From Cohnella rhizosphaerae (GTDB lineage Bacteria > Bacillota > Bacilli > Paenibacillales > Paenibacillaceae), in NCBI RefSeq assembly GCF_029525575.1, contig NZ_JAPDIA010000002.1:333434-397433 (forward strand): 64,000 bases of DNA. Direction: 5' to 3'. Below are positions 1-8,134 of this stretch, one piece after another (positions within the stretch are counted from its first letter, which is position 1; the number at the start of each line of letters is the position of its first letter). The notes under the pieces were generated by a model. That model was not told the DNA's origin and searched no databases. It saw only the letters and a list, made by a program, of their open reading frames with translations. Both the position numbers and the translations under genes were made by a program.

Positions 1-504
1 GAATTCGTATCGGACGGCGCGGCATTCAGCGGCTATTACTGGAGCGGCAGCAGCGTCCTGCTGCCCGCGATCGAATATATGAGCAACGCGGGCGATTGCC
101 TGATCGCGCTGCGCAAGCTTAACAATTGCTTCCCCGTCTTGCTGAGAAGCAAGTATGGAAACGGAACGGTCTACACGTTGACCGCGCCGGACGACTACGC
201 CGAATGGAGTCGATTCCCTAAAGAAGTGTTGACGACGATCCGTCAGTACTTGATGAGCGATTTGAAAATTTACCTGGAATGCGGCGGCCACGTTTCGATT
301 TTCCTTTACGACAACGACACGTTTATTTTGGATTCCTTCCATGACCGGCAGGAAAAGGTCAAGGTGCACGTGGACGGGAGCGGACGCAAGCTGATCGATC
401 TTAGAACCGGCAAGTCATGGAACGCGGCTATGGCGGGGGCGCGAGAATCCGTGTTCGAAATCCCGCTGCAGCCTTTTATGTACGGTATGTTTAGAATCAT
501 CTGA
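1..504 (+). CDS. C-terminal fragment of an unrecognised protein
   Basis: The frame is open from base 1 to a TGA at 502-504, giving about 167 residues of the 3' end of a gene that begins outside the window. The visible part is a mixed alpha/beta sequence (GNGTVYTLTAPDDYAEWSRF, then a Gly-Gly and a strand-rich VSIFLYDNDTFILDSFHD). This loosely resembles the C-terminal part of glycoside-hydrolase-type proteins with an amidotransferase-like domain, but I do not recognise the family. A YesM kinase gene starts about 115 bp downstream on the same strand. Confidence 0.6.
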   Translation, partial: EFVSDGAAFSGYYWSGSSVLLPAIEYMSNAGDCLIALRKLNNCFPVLLRSKYGNGTVYTLTAPDDYAEWSRFPKEVLTTIRQYLMSDLKIYLECGGHVSIFLYDNDTFILDSFHDRQEKVKVHVDGSGRKLIDLRTGKSWNAAMAGARESVFEIPLQPFMYGMFRII

Positions 505-512
505 AGACGTAA

Positions 513-530
513 AGCGGCTGCAAAGCCGCT
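513..530 (+). terminator. short hairpin after the first gene
   Basis: AGCGGCT and AGCCGCT form a perfect 7-bp stem with a 4-base loop nine bases after the stop codon. There is no T run behind it, so it may be a weak or processing hairpin, not a true intrinsic terminator. Confidence 0.25.
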
Positions 531-618
531 GCGATATTACAATTGGCGAGCAAGACTTGTTGCCGGGGCCCGGGCCGCGCAGCGGGTCTTGCTCGTCATT
601 CTCAAGGAGCCGATCGCG

Positions 619-2367
619 ATGAGCGCAAAAGCCAGAATTTCGTACAAGAAGCAGATGATCGTCATTTTACTTCTGTTTATTGTGCCTTTTCTGGCCTGCT
701 TGCTTTCCTACAATTTATATACGGCCAATACGGTCGTCAATGCGAACATTATTCAGGAAAACAAAAGCAAGATCGGCGTTTTCTCCAATTCCTTCGAGAG
801 ATCGATCGCCAATATCACCACCTTCATGACGACGACCGTCGCCAACGATACGAATTTCAGAGTGCTGGGTTATCAGTCGGGCAAGCTGAATGCCTATCTG
901 TCGGCTTACGAGATTTTGAATAAATGCAAAGATATTTTATCGATGGACGAGAGCATTACCGGCCTTTTTCTTTTTTCGACGGCCAACGAATTGTACTGGA
1001 ACGCGTTTCAGAACAGATCGGGAACGGAAAACCGGTCCGGGCTGTCGGAACAATTGCGCACGATCGTTTCACGTCAGGATTATACATCGGCCGAATGGTT
1101 CGTACGGGAGTTAAACGGTCAGCCCTATTTAATAAGAGTGCTCTCCTACAATCGCGCTTACTTTATCGGCATCATCGATCTGAACAAGGCCGTCCGATCG
1201 TTGAATGCCGACAGTTCGGCGAATGCGAATCCGCTGCTGTTCGCAACCGATCGCATGGAGCTGCTGACGATGAATCGGGAGCTGGATCAAGCGCATTATA
1301 CGTTTCAGCATAATCAAAATGGCGAACCCGTTTATTTAAAATCGGGAAAAACGCGTTATCGGATCATCGAAAGCGACTTTGGCGTCAAGGGCATCAAAAT
1401 GATCTATCTCGTCGCGCATCGCCGAATTTGGCACGATATGAACGGCCAGCAGTTTTCTCTGTTTTTCGCTTCGATCGTCTGTCTGCTGTTGGTTCCGTTA
1501 TGTTATTTTTTGCTCAAGCGTTCCTTTTTCACGCCCCTGAACAGTTTTGTCGGCACCATGAACAGCATCAAAGAAGGTCATTTGGACGTGCGGATGTCGA
1601 ACCGTTCGCCTATTCTCGAATTCGAGCAAATGAGCAGTACGTTTAACGAAATGCTGCATGAGATCAAGTCGCTGAAAATCGTCGCGTACGAGCATCAGTT
1701 GGATGCGCAGCGCGCGACGATGCAATTTTTAAGAATTCAAATTCGGCCTCATTTTTATCTGAATTGTTTGAATAACCTTTACGCGCTCGCTCAAAATGGC
1801 GAATATAAGAAAATACAGGAGATGATCCTGGTGCTGTCCAAGTACTTGCGGGACATGTTCCGGCAATCTCCGTACCTCGTGCCGCTGTCGGCCGAGGTTC
1901 ACAACATTGAAACTTACGTTAAACTTCAGACGATGACGCAATCGACGCCGATCTATTTTTCCGTAGACATGGACGAAGGTTTGAGGAGCTTTCCGATTCC
2001 GCCCATTACGATACTCACCTTCGTCGAGAACGCCATTAAATTCGGCATTTATCGGGACAAGCCCTTAATCGTCAATGTGAAAGCGAGATATTTGCAGGAC
2101 GGGGATTCGGATTGCGTCAACATTACGATCGTAGATAACGGCAAGGGTTTTTCGGAGGATGAATTAAAAGCGTTGAATGCGCCGCATACGGAAGAGAACA
2201 CGACGCATGTCGGGATCGGCAACGTCAAACGACGATTTTTCTTTCAATATCAAGGCGAAGCCGTCCTTTTCTTCTCCAATTCGAACGGCGCATGCATCGA
2301 GATTTTTATCCCGCTCTCAACCGCCGGCGCCGAACCGCATCCCGAATCGAACGAGGAGTTGGTATGA
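619..2367 (+). CDS. YesM-type sensor histidine kinase
   Basis: A membrane sensor kinase of 582 aa, the usual length for the YesM family, which phosphorylates a YesN regulator in response to an extracellular sugar-related signal. There is an N-terminal membrane segment (about residues 12-32), an extracytoplasmic dCache-like region, a second membrane segment (about 278-299), a HAMP linker, then the His-kinase region with the phospho-acceptor His378 in QIRPHFYLN. Asn471 lies in the N box (FVENAIKFG) and the G box DNGKGF starts near 506. I chose ATG 619 because AAGGAG lies at 604-609; an upstream in-frame start at 589 has no such site. The stop directly abuts the regulator start at 2368, so the two are one operon. 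The signal and target are not visible; the GH42 gene downstream is a plausible target. Confidence 0.9.
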   Translation: MSAKARISYKKQMIVILLLFIVPFLACLLSYNLYTANTVVNANIIQENKSKIGVFSNSFERSIANITTFMTTTVANDTNFRVLGYQSGKLNAYLSAYEILNKCKDILSMDESITGLFLFSTANELYWNAFQNRSGTENRSGLSEQLRTIVSRQDYTSAEWFVRELNGQPYLIRVLSYNRAYFIGIIDLNKAVRSLNADSSANANPLLFATDRMELLTMNRELDQAHYTFQHNQNGEPVYLKSGKTRYRIIESDFGVKGIKMIYLVAHRRIWHDMNGQQFSLFFASIVCLLLVPLCYFLLKRSFFTPLNSFVGTMNSIKEGHLDVRMSNRSPILEFEQMSSTFNEMLHEIKSLKIVAYEHQLDAQRATMQFLRIQIRPHFYLNCLNNLYALAQNGEYKKIQEMILVLSKYLRDMFRQSPYLVPLSAEVHNIETYVKLQTMTQSTPIYFSVDMDEGLRSFPIPPITILTFVENAIKFGIYRDKPLIVNVKARYLQDGDSDCVNITIVDNGKGFSEDELKALNAPHTEENTTHVGIGNVKRRFFFQYQGEAVLFFSNSNGACIEIFIPLSTAGAEPHPESNEELV

Positions 2368-3956
2368 ATGAACGTGCTTATCGTCGACGACCAGACCCAC
2401 ATCGTCGAAGGCATTTATACGGGGATCGACTGGCGCAAGATCGGCGTCGGTCAGGTGCTTAAAGCGTATAACGCGTTCGAAGCCAAACAAGTGCTTAAAA
2501 GCAAGATCGTAGATTTGATGCTCAGCGATATCGAGATGCCGGGAGAGTCGGGTCTCGAGCTTTTTCGTTGGGTGCAGGAGAAGGCGTATGACGTTACCTG
2601 CATCTTTTTGACCTCCCATGCCGATTTTCAATATGCCAAGGAAGCGATCCGGTTGGGCGGATACGATTATATTGTTCAGCCCGCCAAGTACGAGGATATC
2701 GAGCGTTCCGTGACGGAGGCGATACAGAAGCTGAAAAGCAGGCGCGAGACGGAGAAGTATTCGTCTTACGGGAAGCTGCTCTACGGCAGCAGCGATCGTA
2801 TTCTTCAAGCCTTGCTCAAAGAAGGGCTGTCCGGGAAGCCCGCAAGCGAAAGCGACATGGTAAACGTGTTGAACCAGTTCCATATCCCGGTAAGCAAGGA
2901 CAGCCAAATCTATTTGATTCTCATCGATATTTTAATGGATTTAAACGTAAACGGCGCATGGGATAAACCCACCTTGTGGTTCGCCTTGTCCAATATCGTT
3001 TCCGAGCTGTTTGAAGCTTACGGTCAGCGCGTGTTGTTGATCGCGCTGGACGATCAGTGCTTTTTTATTTATGGTTTACAGCCCAGACCAGGTCAGGCTT
3101 GGCTTGAACGCGTTTAAAGGACAGCTGGACCTTTTGAAAGAGACGATGCAAAAATATTTCAAATGCACGATGGCCTGCTATGCAGGCCCGGCGCTTCCGA
3201 TTGCCGAGGCGGCCGGCCGCTTTAAAGAGCTTATGGCGATGAGGGACGACAACGTCTCGCGGCTTGGCCGCGTGTTTATGCGAACGGACCAGCCCTTAAA
3301 GGACACGTCAGACGAAAATGCGGACGACAAGGCGTTGTGGAATCGATTGATGAGCAAGGGGTCGCCGGATCTGATCCTGAACGACGTGTTGGCTTTTCTG
3401 GGGCGACTGTCGAGAGAAGGGGGGAATGAACGCCGAACGGCTCAAGCGATTTTATCAGAATCTGATGCAGCTCATCTCCCAGATCGCGCGGAACGCGGAT
3501 ATTTCGGTCAATCTCATTTTCGAGGGGAGCGATTGGCTGGACAGGTCGCTTAACTCCTATTCCAGCGTGAGCGATATGGAGCGCCTGATTCATTATGTGA
3601 TGGACTATTTCGATCATCTGTCCGAATCGAAGCAGGATGCCCAGCGGCAGGTCGATGCCATCATCCAGCATATCCGCTGCAACATCGAAAACGACATACG
3701 CAGAACGGATATCGCGGAAGCCGTACACCTGACGCCCAATTATGTGTCGAGACTGTTTAAAAACGTGATGAACGTCTCCTTGAAAAGCTTCATCACGGCG
3801 GAAAAAATGAATACGGCGAAGGAGCTGCTGCGCAGCACGAAGCTTCCGATCGGCATGGTGGCCGCCAAAGTGGGATATTCGAACTTCTCCCACTTTACGC
3901 AAGCCTATAAGTTATTTTTCGGGATTACGCCGATCGAGGAGCGGCAGCGGCCGTAA
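2368..3956 (+). CDS. YesN-type response regulator (AraC output), two +1 shifts
   Basis: A cytoplasmic response regulator and the partner of the preceding kinase. It has a receiver domain with phospho-acceptor Asp54 (MLSDIEMPG), a long central region, and a C-terminal AraC/XylS double helix-turn-helix (HLTPNYVSRLFKNVMN, then VAAKVGYSNFSHFTQAYKLF). The reading frame shifts twice: at C3 3082-3084 (restoring QPDQVRLGL) and at G6 3419-3424. Each is one base too many. Removing both gives 528 aa, normal for the family. The start ATG follows the kinase stop directly and GAGGAG lies just upstream. If the shifts were real, the DNA-binding domain would be lost and the pair would be non-functional. Confidence 0.8.
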
Positions 3957-3993
3957 TCGGGAAGCGGCGTCGAGCCGTCAAGAAGACGCTCGC

Positions 3994-4425
3994 TTAACGG
4001 GTTCGCTCCAACAACTGCAGCAGCTCGGGTCGTACCTTCCAAAGGTGCGCGTGCGTCATGGCCTACACTGTGGCTTCGTTCTCGTCGCCGAATCCGATAT
4101 AGTGCGGCATTTCGCGAGGGAGACGCTTTTTACCGAGCAAATAAGGGACGACGTGGCGATTTTGAGCGATGGCCGTCTTCAAGAGCTGCGGCAGTTCGGG
4201 CGATCGGCGATTGCGCACGTATGCAATGAGAAGACGGTTAAAGTTGGCAGCGGCGGACCCGTCCTCGTAGCGCTCCAGAAGCTCATTCGAGGCTCCCCAA
4301 TCTTCGACCTCCAGGTAGGCTAACGCCAGCAATTCGCGAACGCCCTGATTATCGTTCGGGTTAAGCGCCAGCAGTATACCATACGGCCATCCGTTCATAC
4401 GGTCATCCGGATCGTTGCAAGGCAT
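3994..4425 (-). pseudogene. remnant of a TPR/ST7-type protein
   Basis: On the minus strand about 120 codons are open (GILLALNPNDNQGVRELLAL ... YLLGKKRLPREMPHYIGFG) up to a TAG at 4063-4065. The same frame then continues coherently for 22 more codons (AMTHAHLWKVRPELLQLLER) to a TAA at 3994-3996. The text resembles the C-terminal part of TPR-like proteins with a conserved LNPNDNQG motif, where the stop position would normally be Tyr. The N-terminal half expected for that family is absent upstream. It therefore looks like a 5'-truncated copy with one nonsense change. Family assignment is from memory and moderate. Confidence 0.5.
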
Positions 4426-4537
4426 TAAGCCGCTTTCATATTTTTATATCCAGTAGAATAATGCGGCATATCGCAGCTTGCCGACATCCGATATGATGAT
4501 TTGATAAAGTACGCTCTCATGGGAGGCTGCAAAAAAA

Positions 4538-6520
4538 ATGACATTGATGGGCGTCGTTTATTATCCCGAGCATTGGGAACGCGCCATGTGGGAGAATGAC
4601 GCGGAACTTATGGCGCGGACCGGCGTCCGCGTCGTTCGCCTGGCGGAATTCGCCTGGTCGCTGCTCGAGCCGAAGGAAGGCGTCTACGATTTTGCCTGGC
4701 TGGACGAGGCCATCGAATTATTTCACAGACAAGGCATTCAGGTCGTCCTGGGCACGCCCACCTGCACGCCGCCGAACTGGCTGACGGAGCGCTATCCCGA
4801 CGTCTTGCCGGTGGACGTCCACCTGAAGACGCGTCAAGCGGGCGTTCGCGGGCATCGCTGCTACAACAGCCCGTCCATGCGCAGGTTCTCCGCGACCATC
4901 GTAAGGAAAATGGCGGAGAGGTATGCGGCGCATCCGGCGGTCATCGGCTGGCAGATCGACAACGAGTTCGGCTTGAACGAATGCTGCTGCCCGCACTGCG
5001 AGGCTCGCTTCCGCGAATGGGCGAAGGACAAGTACGGCTCGCTCGAGGCGCTGAATCGCGCCTGGGGCACGGTCGTCTGGAGCGGGACGTACAGCGAATG
5101 GGAGCAGATCAAGCCGCCGCTCGGCGGCACGGCGTTCAAAAATCCATCGTACCTGCTGGATTGGAAAAGGTTCGAGACGGATGCGGTCGTAGCGTTCCAG
5201 CAGCTTCAGCTCGACGTGCTGCGGGAGACCTGTCCCGGCCATTTCGTCACGCACAACATATGGAGCTATCCGATGGCGCTGGATTATTACCGGCTATGCG
5301 CGCCTTTGGACTTCGCGTCCCTCGATTATTATCCGAATACGAGCCTAGAAAAGGCGGGCACCAGCGGATACGGCGGCGCGCTGACGCTTGATCTCGCGCG
5401 CGGGATCAAGCGCCGCGGCTTCTGGATCATGGAGACGATCAGCGGGCCGCCCGGCTGCTGGTTTCCGATGTGGCGGACGCCCCAGCCCGGCTTCATACGC
5501 GCCTTTGCCTGGCAGTGCATCGCCAGAGGGGCGGAGGCGGTCGTTCATTTTCAATGGCGGAGCGCGCCGGTCGGCGCCGAACAATTCTGGCACGGCCTGA
5601 TCGATCACAGCAACGTGCCGGGCCGGCGGTACGAGGAGTACGCCGGACTATGCGAAGAGGTCAACCGGCTGTCCGGGACGCTCGACGGCTCCGAGGTAGC
5701 GGGCGAAGCGGCGATCCTGCATTCGCACGAGCTGTACAATGCGTTCCAGATTCAGCCGCAGGCCGAAGGGATGGACTATTTCGACAACCTGAAGCTGTAT
5801 CACCGGGCATTGACGAAGCTCGGCATCTTGACGGATGCCGTGAATGCGGCCGAAGACTTGAGCGGCTATCGTCTCATCGTCGCGCCGTCCCTTTATCTGC
5901 TGGACGAGGAGCGGGCGAAGCACCTGGAGGATTGCGCGCGGAACGGGGCGACGGTGATCCTCACGAACCGCACCGGCGTCAAAAACGACAACAACGTCTG
6001 CTGGATCCGGCCGCTTCCCGGACCGCTGGCCGAAGCGGCGGGCGTCACCGTATCGGAGTACGATCCGATCGGCGGCGAGCTTCACGCAATGGTGGACAAG
6101 CAAGGAAATTCGTACGCTTGCAGTCAATGGTGCGATATTTTGACGCCCGCCGGCGCGGAGCCGATCGCCTGGTACGACGACGACTTTTTCGCGGGACAGC
6201 CGGCCGTGACGGTCCGCAAGCTCGGGAAGGGACGGGTCGTATACATCGGCACGGTTGCCGAGGAGCGCTATTATATCGAGCTGTTCCGCGAGCTTGCCGA
6301 CGAGATCGGATTGACGCGCCTGGACGGTTTGCCCGAGGGTGTGCAAATTTCCGTCCGGCGCAAAGGGCAAACGCGTTACCTGTTTGTGCTGAACCTGAGC
6401 CGCAAGCGGCAAGAGGTATCGCTCGGCGGGACGTTTGCGAGCGTGCTCACGGAATCGCGAGTAGGGCCGGCGTTGACGCTTGAGCCGTACGGGGTTGAGA
6501 TCGTGGAGTGGATTGAATGA
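4538..6520 (+). CDS. GH42 beta-galactosidase
   Basis: An intact 660-aa GH42 enzyme expected to release terminal beta-galactose from oligosaccharides in the cytoplasm; no signal peptide is seen. The N-terminal TIM barrel opens with the typical GVVYYPEHWERAMWENDAEL. The acid/base is Glu143 in IGWQIDNEFG and the nucleophile is Glu299 in FWIMETISGPPG. CPHCEARF (about 149-156) resembles the zinc-binding Cys cluster of the family. The trimerisation domain (about 390-600) and a small C-terminal beta domain follow. GGGAGG at 4521-4526 precedes ATG 4538. It stands alone, with a strong terminator after it, and is downstream of the YesM/YesN pair, which may control it. Confidence 0.92.
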   Translation: MTLMGVVYYPEHWERAMWENDAELMARTGVRVVRLAEFAWSLLEPKEGVYDFAWLDEAIELFHRQGIQVVLGTPTCTPPNWLTERYPDVLPVDVHLKTRQAGVRGHRCYNSPSMRRFSATIVRKMAERYAAHPAVIGWQIDNEFGLNECCCPHCEARFREWAKDKYGSLEALNRAWGTVVWSGTYSEWEQIKPPLGGTAFKNPSYLLDWKRFETDAVVAFQQLQLDVLRETCPGHFVTHNIWSYPMALDYYRLCAPLDFASLDYYPNTSLEKAGTSGYGGALTLDLARGIKRRGFWIMETISGPPGCWFPMWRTPQPGFIRAFAWQCIARGAEAVVHFQWRSAPVGAEQFWHGLIDHSNVPGRRYEEYAGLCEEVNRLSGTLDGSEVAGEAAILHSHELYNAFQIQPQAEGMDYFDNLKLYHRALTKLGILTDAVNAAEDLSGYRLIVAPSLYLLDEERAKHLEDCARNGATVILTNRTGVKNDNNVCWIRPLPGPLAEAAGVTVSEYDPIGGELHAMVDKQGNSYACSQWCDILTPAGAEPIAWYDDDFFAGQPAVTVRKLGKGRVVYIGTVAEERYYIELFRELADEIGLTRLDGLPEGVQISVRRKGQTRYLFVLNLSRKRQEVSLGGTFASVLTESRVGPALTLEPYGVEIVEWIE

Positions 6521-6549
6521 AGCGGCTCTGGAGTGAATGAAGCGGCTCT
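6510..6549 (+). repeat. 20-bp direct duplication over the GH42 stop codon
   Basis: Two adjacent 20-bp copies (GGATTGAATGAAGCGGCTCT and GGAGTGAATGAAGCGGCTCT) differ at one base. The first copy contains the end of the GH42 gene and its TGA, so the second repeats the gene end in the non-coding region. Confidence 0.7.
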
Positions 6550-6571
6550 AATAAAGCTGAGCAAATGAAGG

Positions 6572-6615
6572 AAAGCCCGTACGGAAGCACTTGGATGTGC
6601 TGTCGTGCGGGCTTT
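6572..6615 (+). terminator. intrinsic terminator after GH42
   Basis: AAAGCCCGTACG pairs with CGTGCGGGCTTT, with a G-T wobble, around an inner AGCAC/GTGCT stem-loop, and ends in TTTT. The inner GCACTTGGATGTGC hairpin is nearly the same as in the terminator at 22350-22401. Confidence 0.8.
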
Positions 6616-6746
6616 TGTACTTCTGCACTTCTGCACGATAGATAGATCGCAAAACCATACGCAATGGGACTTGAATGATGTAATTTTGCAGGATGGCGTT
6701 ATTGCAAAGAGACTATTTTTTGTCATATTAGCAAGTGTAAAATCGC

Positions 6747-6870
6747 CAGGTAACGCTGTACAGCGCCCGCTTCGGCCCGAAACACGTCGCAACCCCGACA
6801 GGTAACGCTGTAAAGCGCCTCTTTGGCCCGAAACACGCCGGAGCCCCGCCAGGTAACGCTGTTCAGCGCC
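6747..6870 (+). repeat. tandem repeat, 51-52 bp period, about 2.5 copies
   Basis: Copies begin with CAGGTAACGCTGT at 6747, 6799 and 6850. Each contains a palindrome or near-palindrome (CGCTGTACAGCG in copy 1, with the two central bases changed in the others), followed by GGCCCGAAACACG. The array lies in the 726-bp gap between the GH42 gene and the esterase locus. Apart from it, the gap (6521-7246) holds the terminator at 6572, the palindromes at 7010 and 7116 and the operator at 7208; I see no gene in it. Confidence 0.75.
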
Positions 6871-7009
6871 TTATGCCCCCCTCTCCGGCGATGTTGGCGC
6901 GGCAGTTCGTGCAGGCGTACAAGAGGACGAGGGACGAGGACTGAATGCCGATCATACACGACTGCTGTTAGGAACGTCGGAAAGACGATGCTGACGGTTT
7001 ATTTTTGTT

Positions 7010-7021
7010 GCTAAATTTAGC
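7010..7021. promoter_or_regulatory. perfect 12-bp palindrome, copy 1
   Basis: GCTAAATTTAGC followed by five A. An identical palindrome lies 106 bp downstream at 7116. The pair sits in an AT-rich block upstream of the esterase locus and looks like a two-site operator; the cognate regulator is unknown. Confidence 0.5.
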
Positions 7022-7115
7022 AAAAATAATTGTCGAAATTAGCTTGAAAACGTATTTACAATGCATAACGGATGCAATAAACTAATTTTGCAGATGAATA
7101 TTAGCTATAAAGCTT

Positions 7116-7127
7116 GCTAAATTTAGC
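7116..7127. promoter_or_regulatory. perfect 12-bp palindrome, copy 2
   Basis: GCTAAATTTAGC followed by an A run, identical to the copy at 7010-7021. The sites are separated by about ten helical turns, which would suit looping by a dimer pair. Confidence 0.5.
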
Positions 7128-7207
7128 AAAAAAAGAATCGAAAAAATGCGCAGACATCCATTCGTGAATCTTGAATGTGGGCAAAACCTTATTTTTTTCG
7201 CCATTTG

Positions 7208-7221
7208 AGTAAGCGCTTACT
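7208..7221. promoter_or_regulatory. LacI-family operator (or cre) before the esterase locus
   Basis: AGTAAGCGCTTACT is a perfect 14-bp palindrome with the central CG typical of LacI-family sites, 26 bp before the first esterase start. A LacI-family regulator is encoded inside the operon at 10482, so it is the likely ligand-responsive repressor. A CcpA cre site is the alternative, but the outer positions fit the cre consensus poorly. Confidence 0.65.
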
Positions 7222-7246
7222 AAATTCGTCGTTTGGAGAGATGTTC

Positions 7247-8056
7247 ATGGCCATTGCCACACTGAACTTTGAAAGCGAATACTTAAAGTCCAATCACGAG
7301 ATCACCGTCATTTTGCCGAACAGACCGAGGCACCTGTCGCCCAGGACCTACTTCGAAAGCGGTCAAAAGTATAAGGTGCTGTGGCTGCTTCACGGCACGT
7401 ACGGCGACCATACCGATTGGCTGCGCCGTACGAATATCGAGCTTTACGCCTGCGAGAAGGATCTGATCGTCGTCATGCCGAGCGCGCTGAACAGCAACTA
7501 TTCCAACTGGAACGAGAGCATGATGGGCTTCGGGATGTACGATTATTTGACCGAGGAGCTGATGCCGCTCGTCTACAACTGGCTGCCGGCGTCGAGCCGG
7601 CGCGAGGACAACTTCATCGCCGGGCTGTCGATGGGCGGCAGGGGCACGATCAAATACGCCGTCAACCACCCCGAACGCTTTGCGGCCGCTGCCGTGCTGT
7701 CCGCCGCGCCGGTCGACTACAGCGCCGTGACCGAGGAGGAGCTTGCGCAGGACGATATGTTCTCCCGGCGTCTGAAGGGGATGGTCGACAATGCAGGCGG
7801 ACTCGAGGCATTCGTGGCGTCCAATGAAAACGTATGGCGCATCTTGGACGAGCAGGCCGGCAGCGGGCGGCTTCCCCGCCTGATGTTCGCCTGCGGAACG
7901 GCCGACAAGCTGATCTACGATAATCTGCAGACGTTCAGGCGTCATGCCGAGGAGATCGGTCTTGCCGCGGAGTACTGGCTGGCCGAGGGCTACGGACATG
8001 AATGGCGGTTCTGGGATTTGGCGATCCAGCGCGCGCTCGATTTTTTTCGGGCTTGA
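7247..8056 (+). CDS. esterase D/tannase-type carboxylesterase 1
   Basis: A 269-aa alpha/beta hydrolase of the esterase D (S-formylglutathione hydrolase/acetyl-xylan esterase-like) group, without a signal peptide and so probably cytoplasmic. The oxyanion region is WLLHGTYGDH. The catalytic triad is visible: Ser128 (GLSMGG), Asp220 (GTADKL) and His251 (YGHEW). GGAGAG at 7235-7240 fits ATG 7247 best; ATG 7241 is directly against the site. It is the first gene of the locus and lies just behind the operator. Paralogs are at 9627 and 14016. The acyl group it removes cannot be told from sequence. Confidence 0.85.
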   Translation: MAIATLNFESEYLKSNHEITVILPNRPRHLSPRTYFESGQKYKVLWLLHGTYGDHTDWLRRTNIELYACEKDLIVVMPSALNSNYSNWNESMMGFGMYDYLTEELMPLVYNWLPASSRREDNFIAGLSMGGRGTIKYAVNHPERFAAAAVLSAAPVDYSAVTEEELAQDDMFSRRLKGMVDNAGGLEAFVASNENVWRILDEQAGSGRLPRLMFACGTADKLIYDNLQTFRRHAEEIGLAAEYWLAEGYGHEWRFWDLAIQRALDFFRA

Positions 8057-8134
8057 GGATACCGGCGCCAGCCCGTTCTAAAGGCGGCCGCAGAACAACC
8101 ACCGAATAGCCGAACGAGAGGGGATAGCGATTCG

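Noticed and set aside
7208..7221. CcpA cre site as the main interpretation
   Set aside because: The centre fits, but the outer bases fit the cre consensus poorly, and a LacI regulator is encoded in the same operon; kept only as an alternative.
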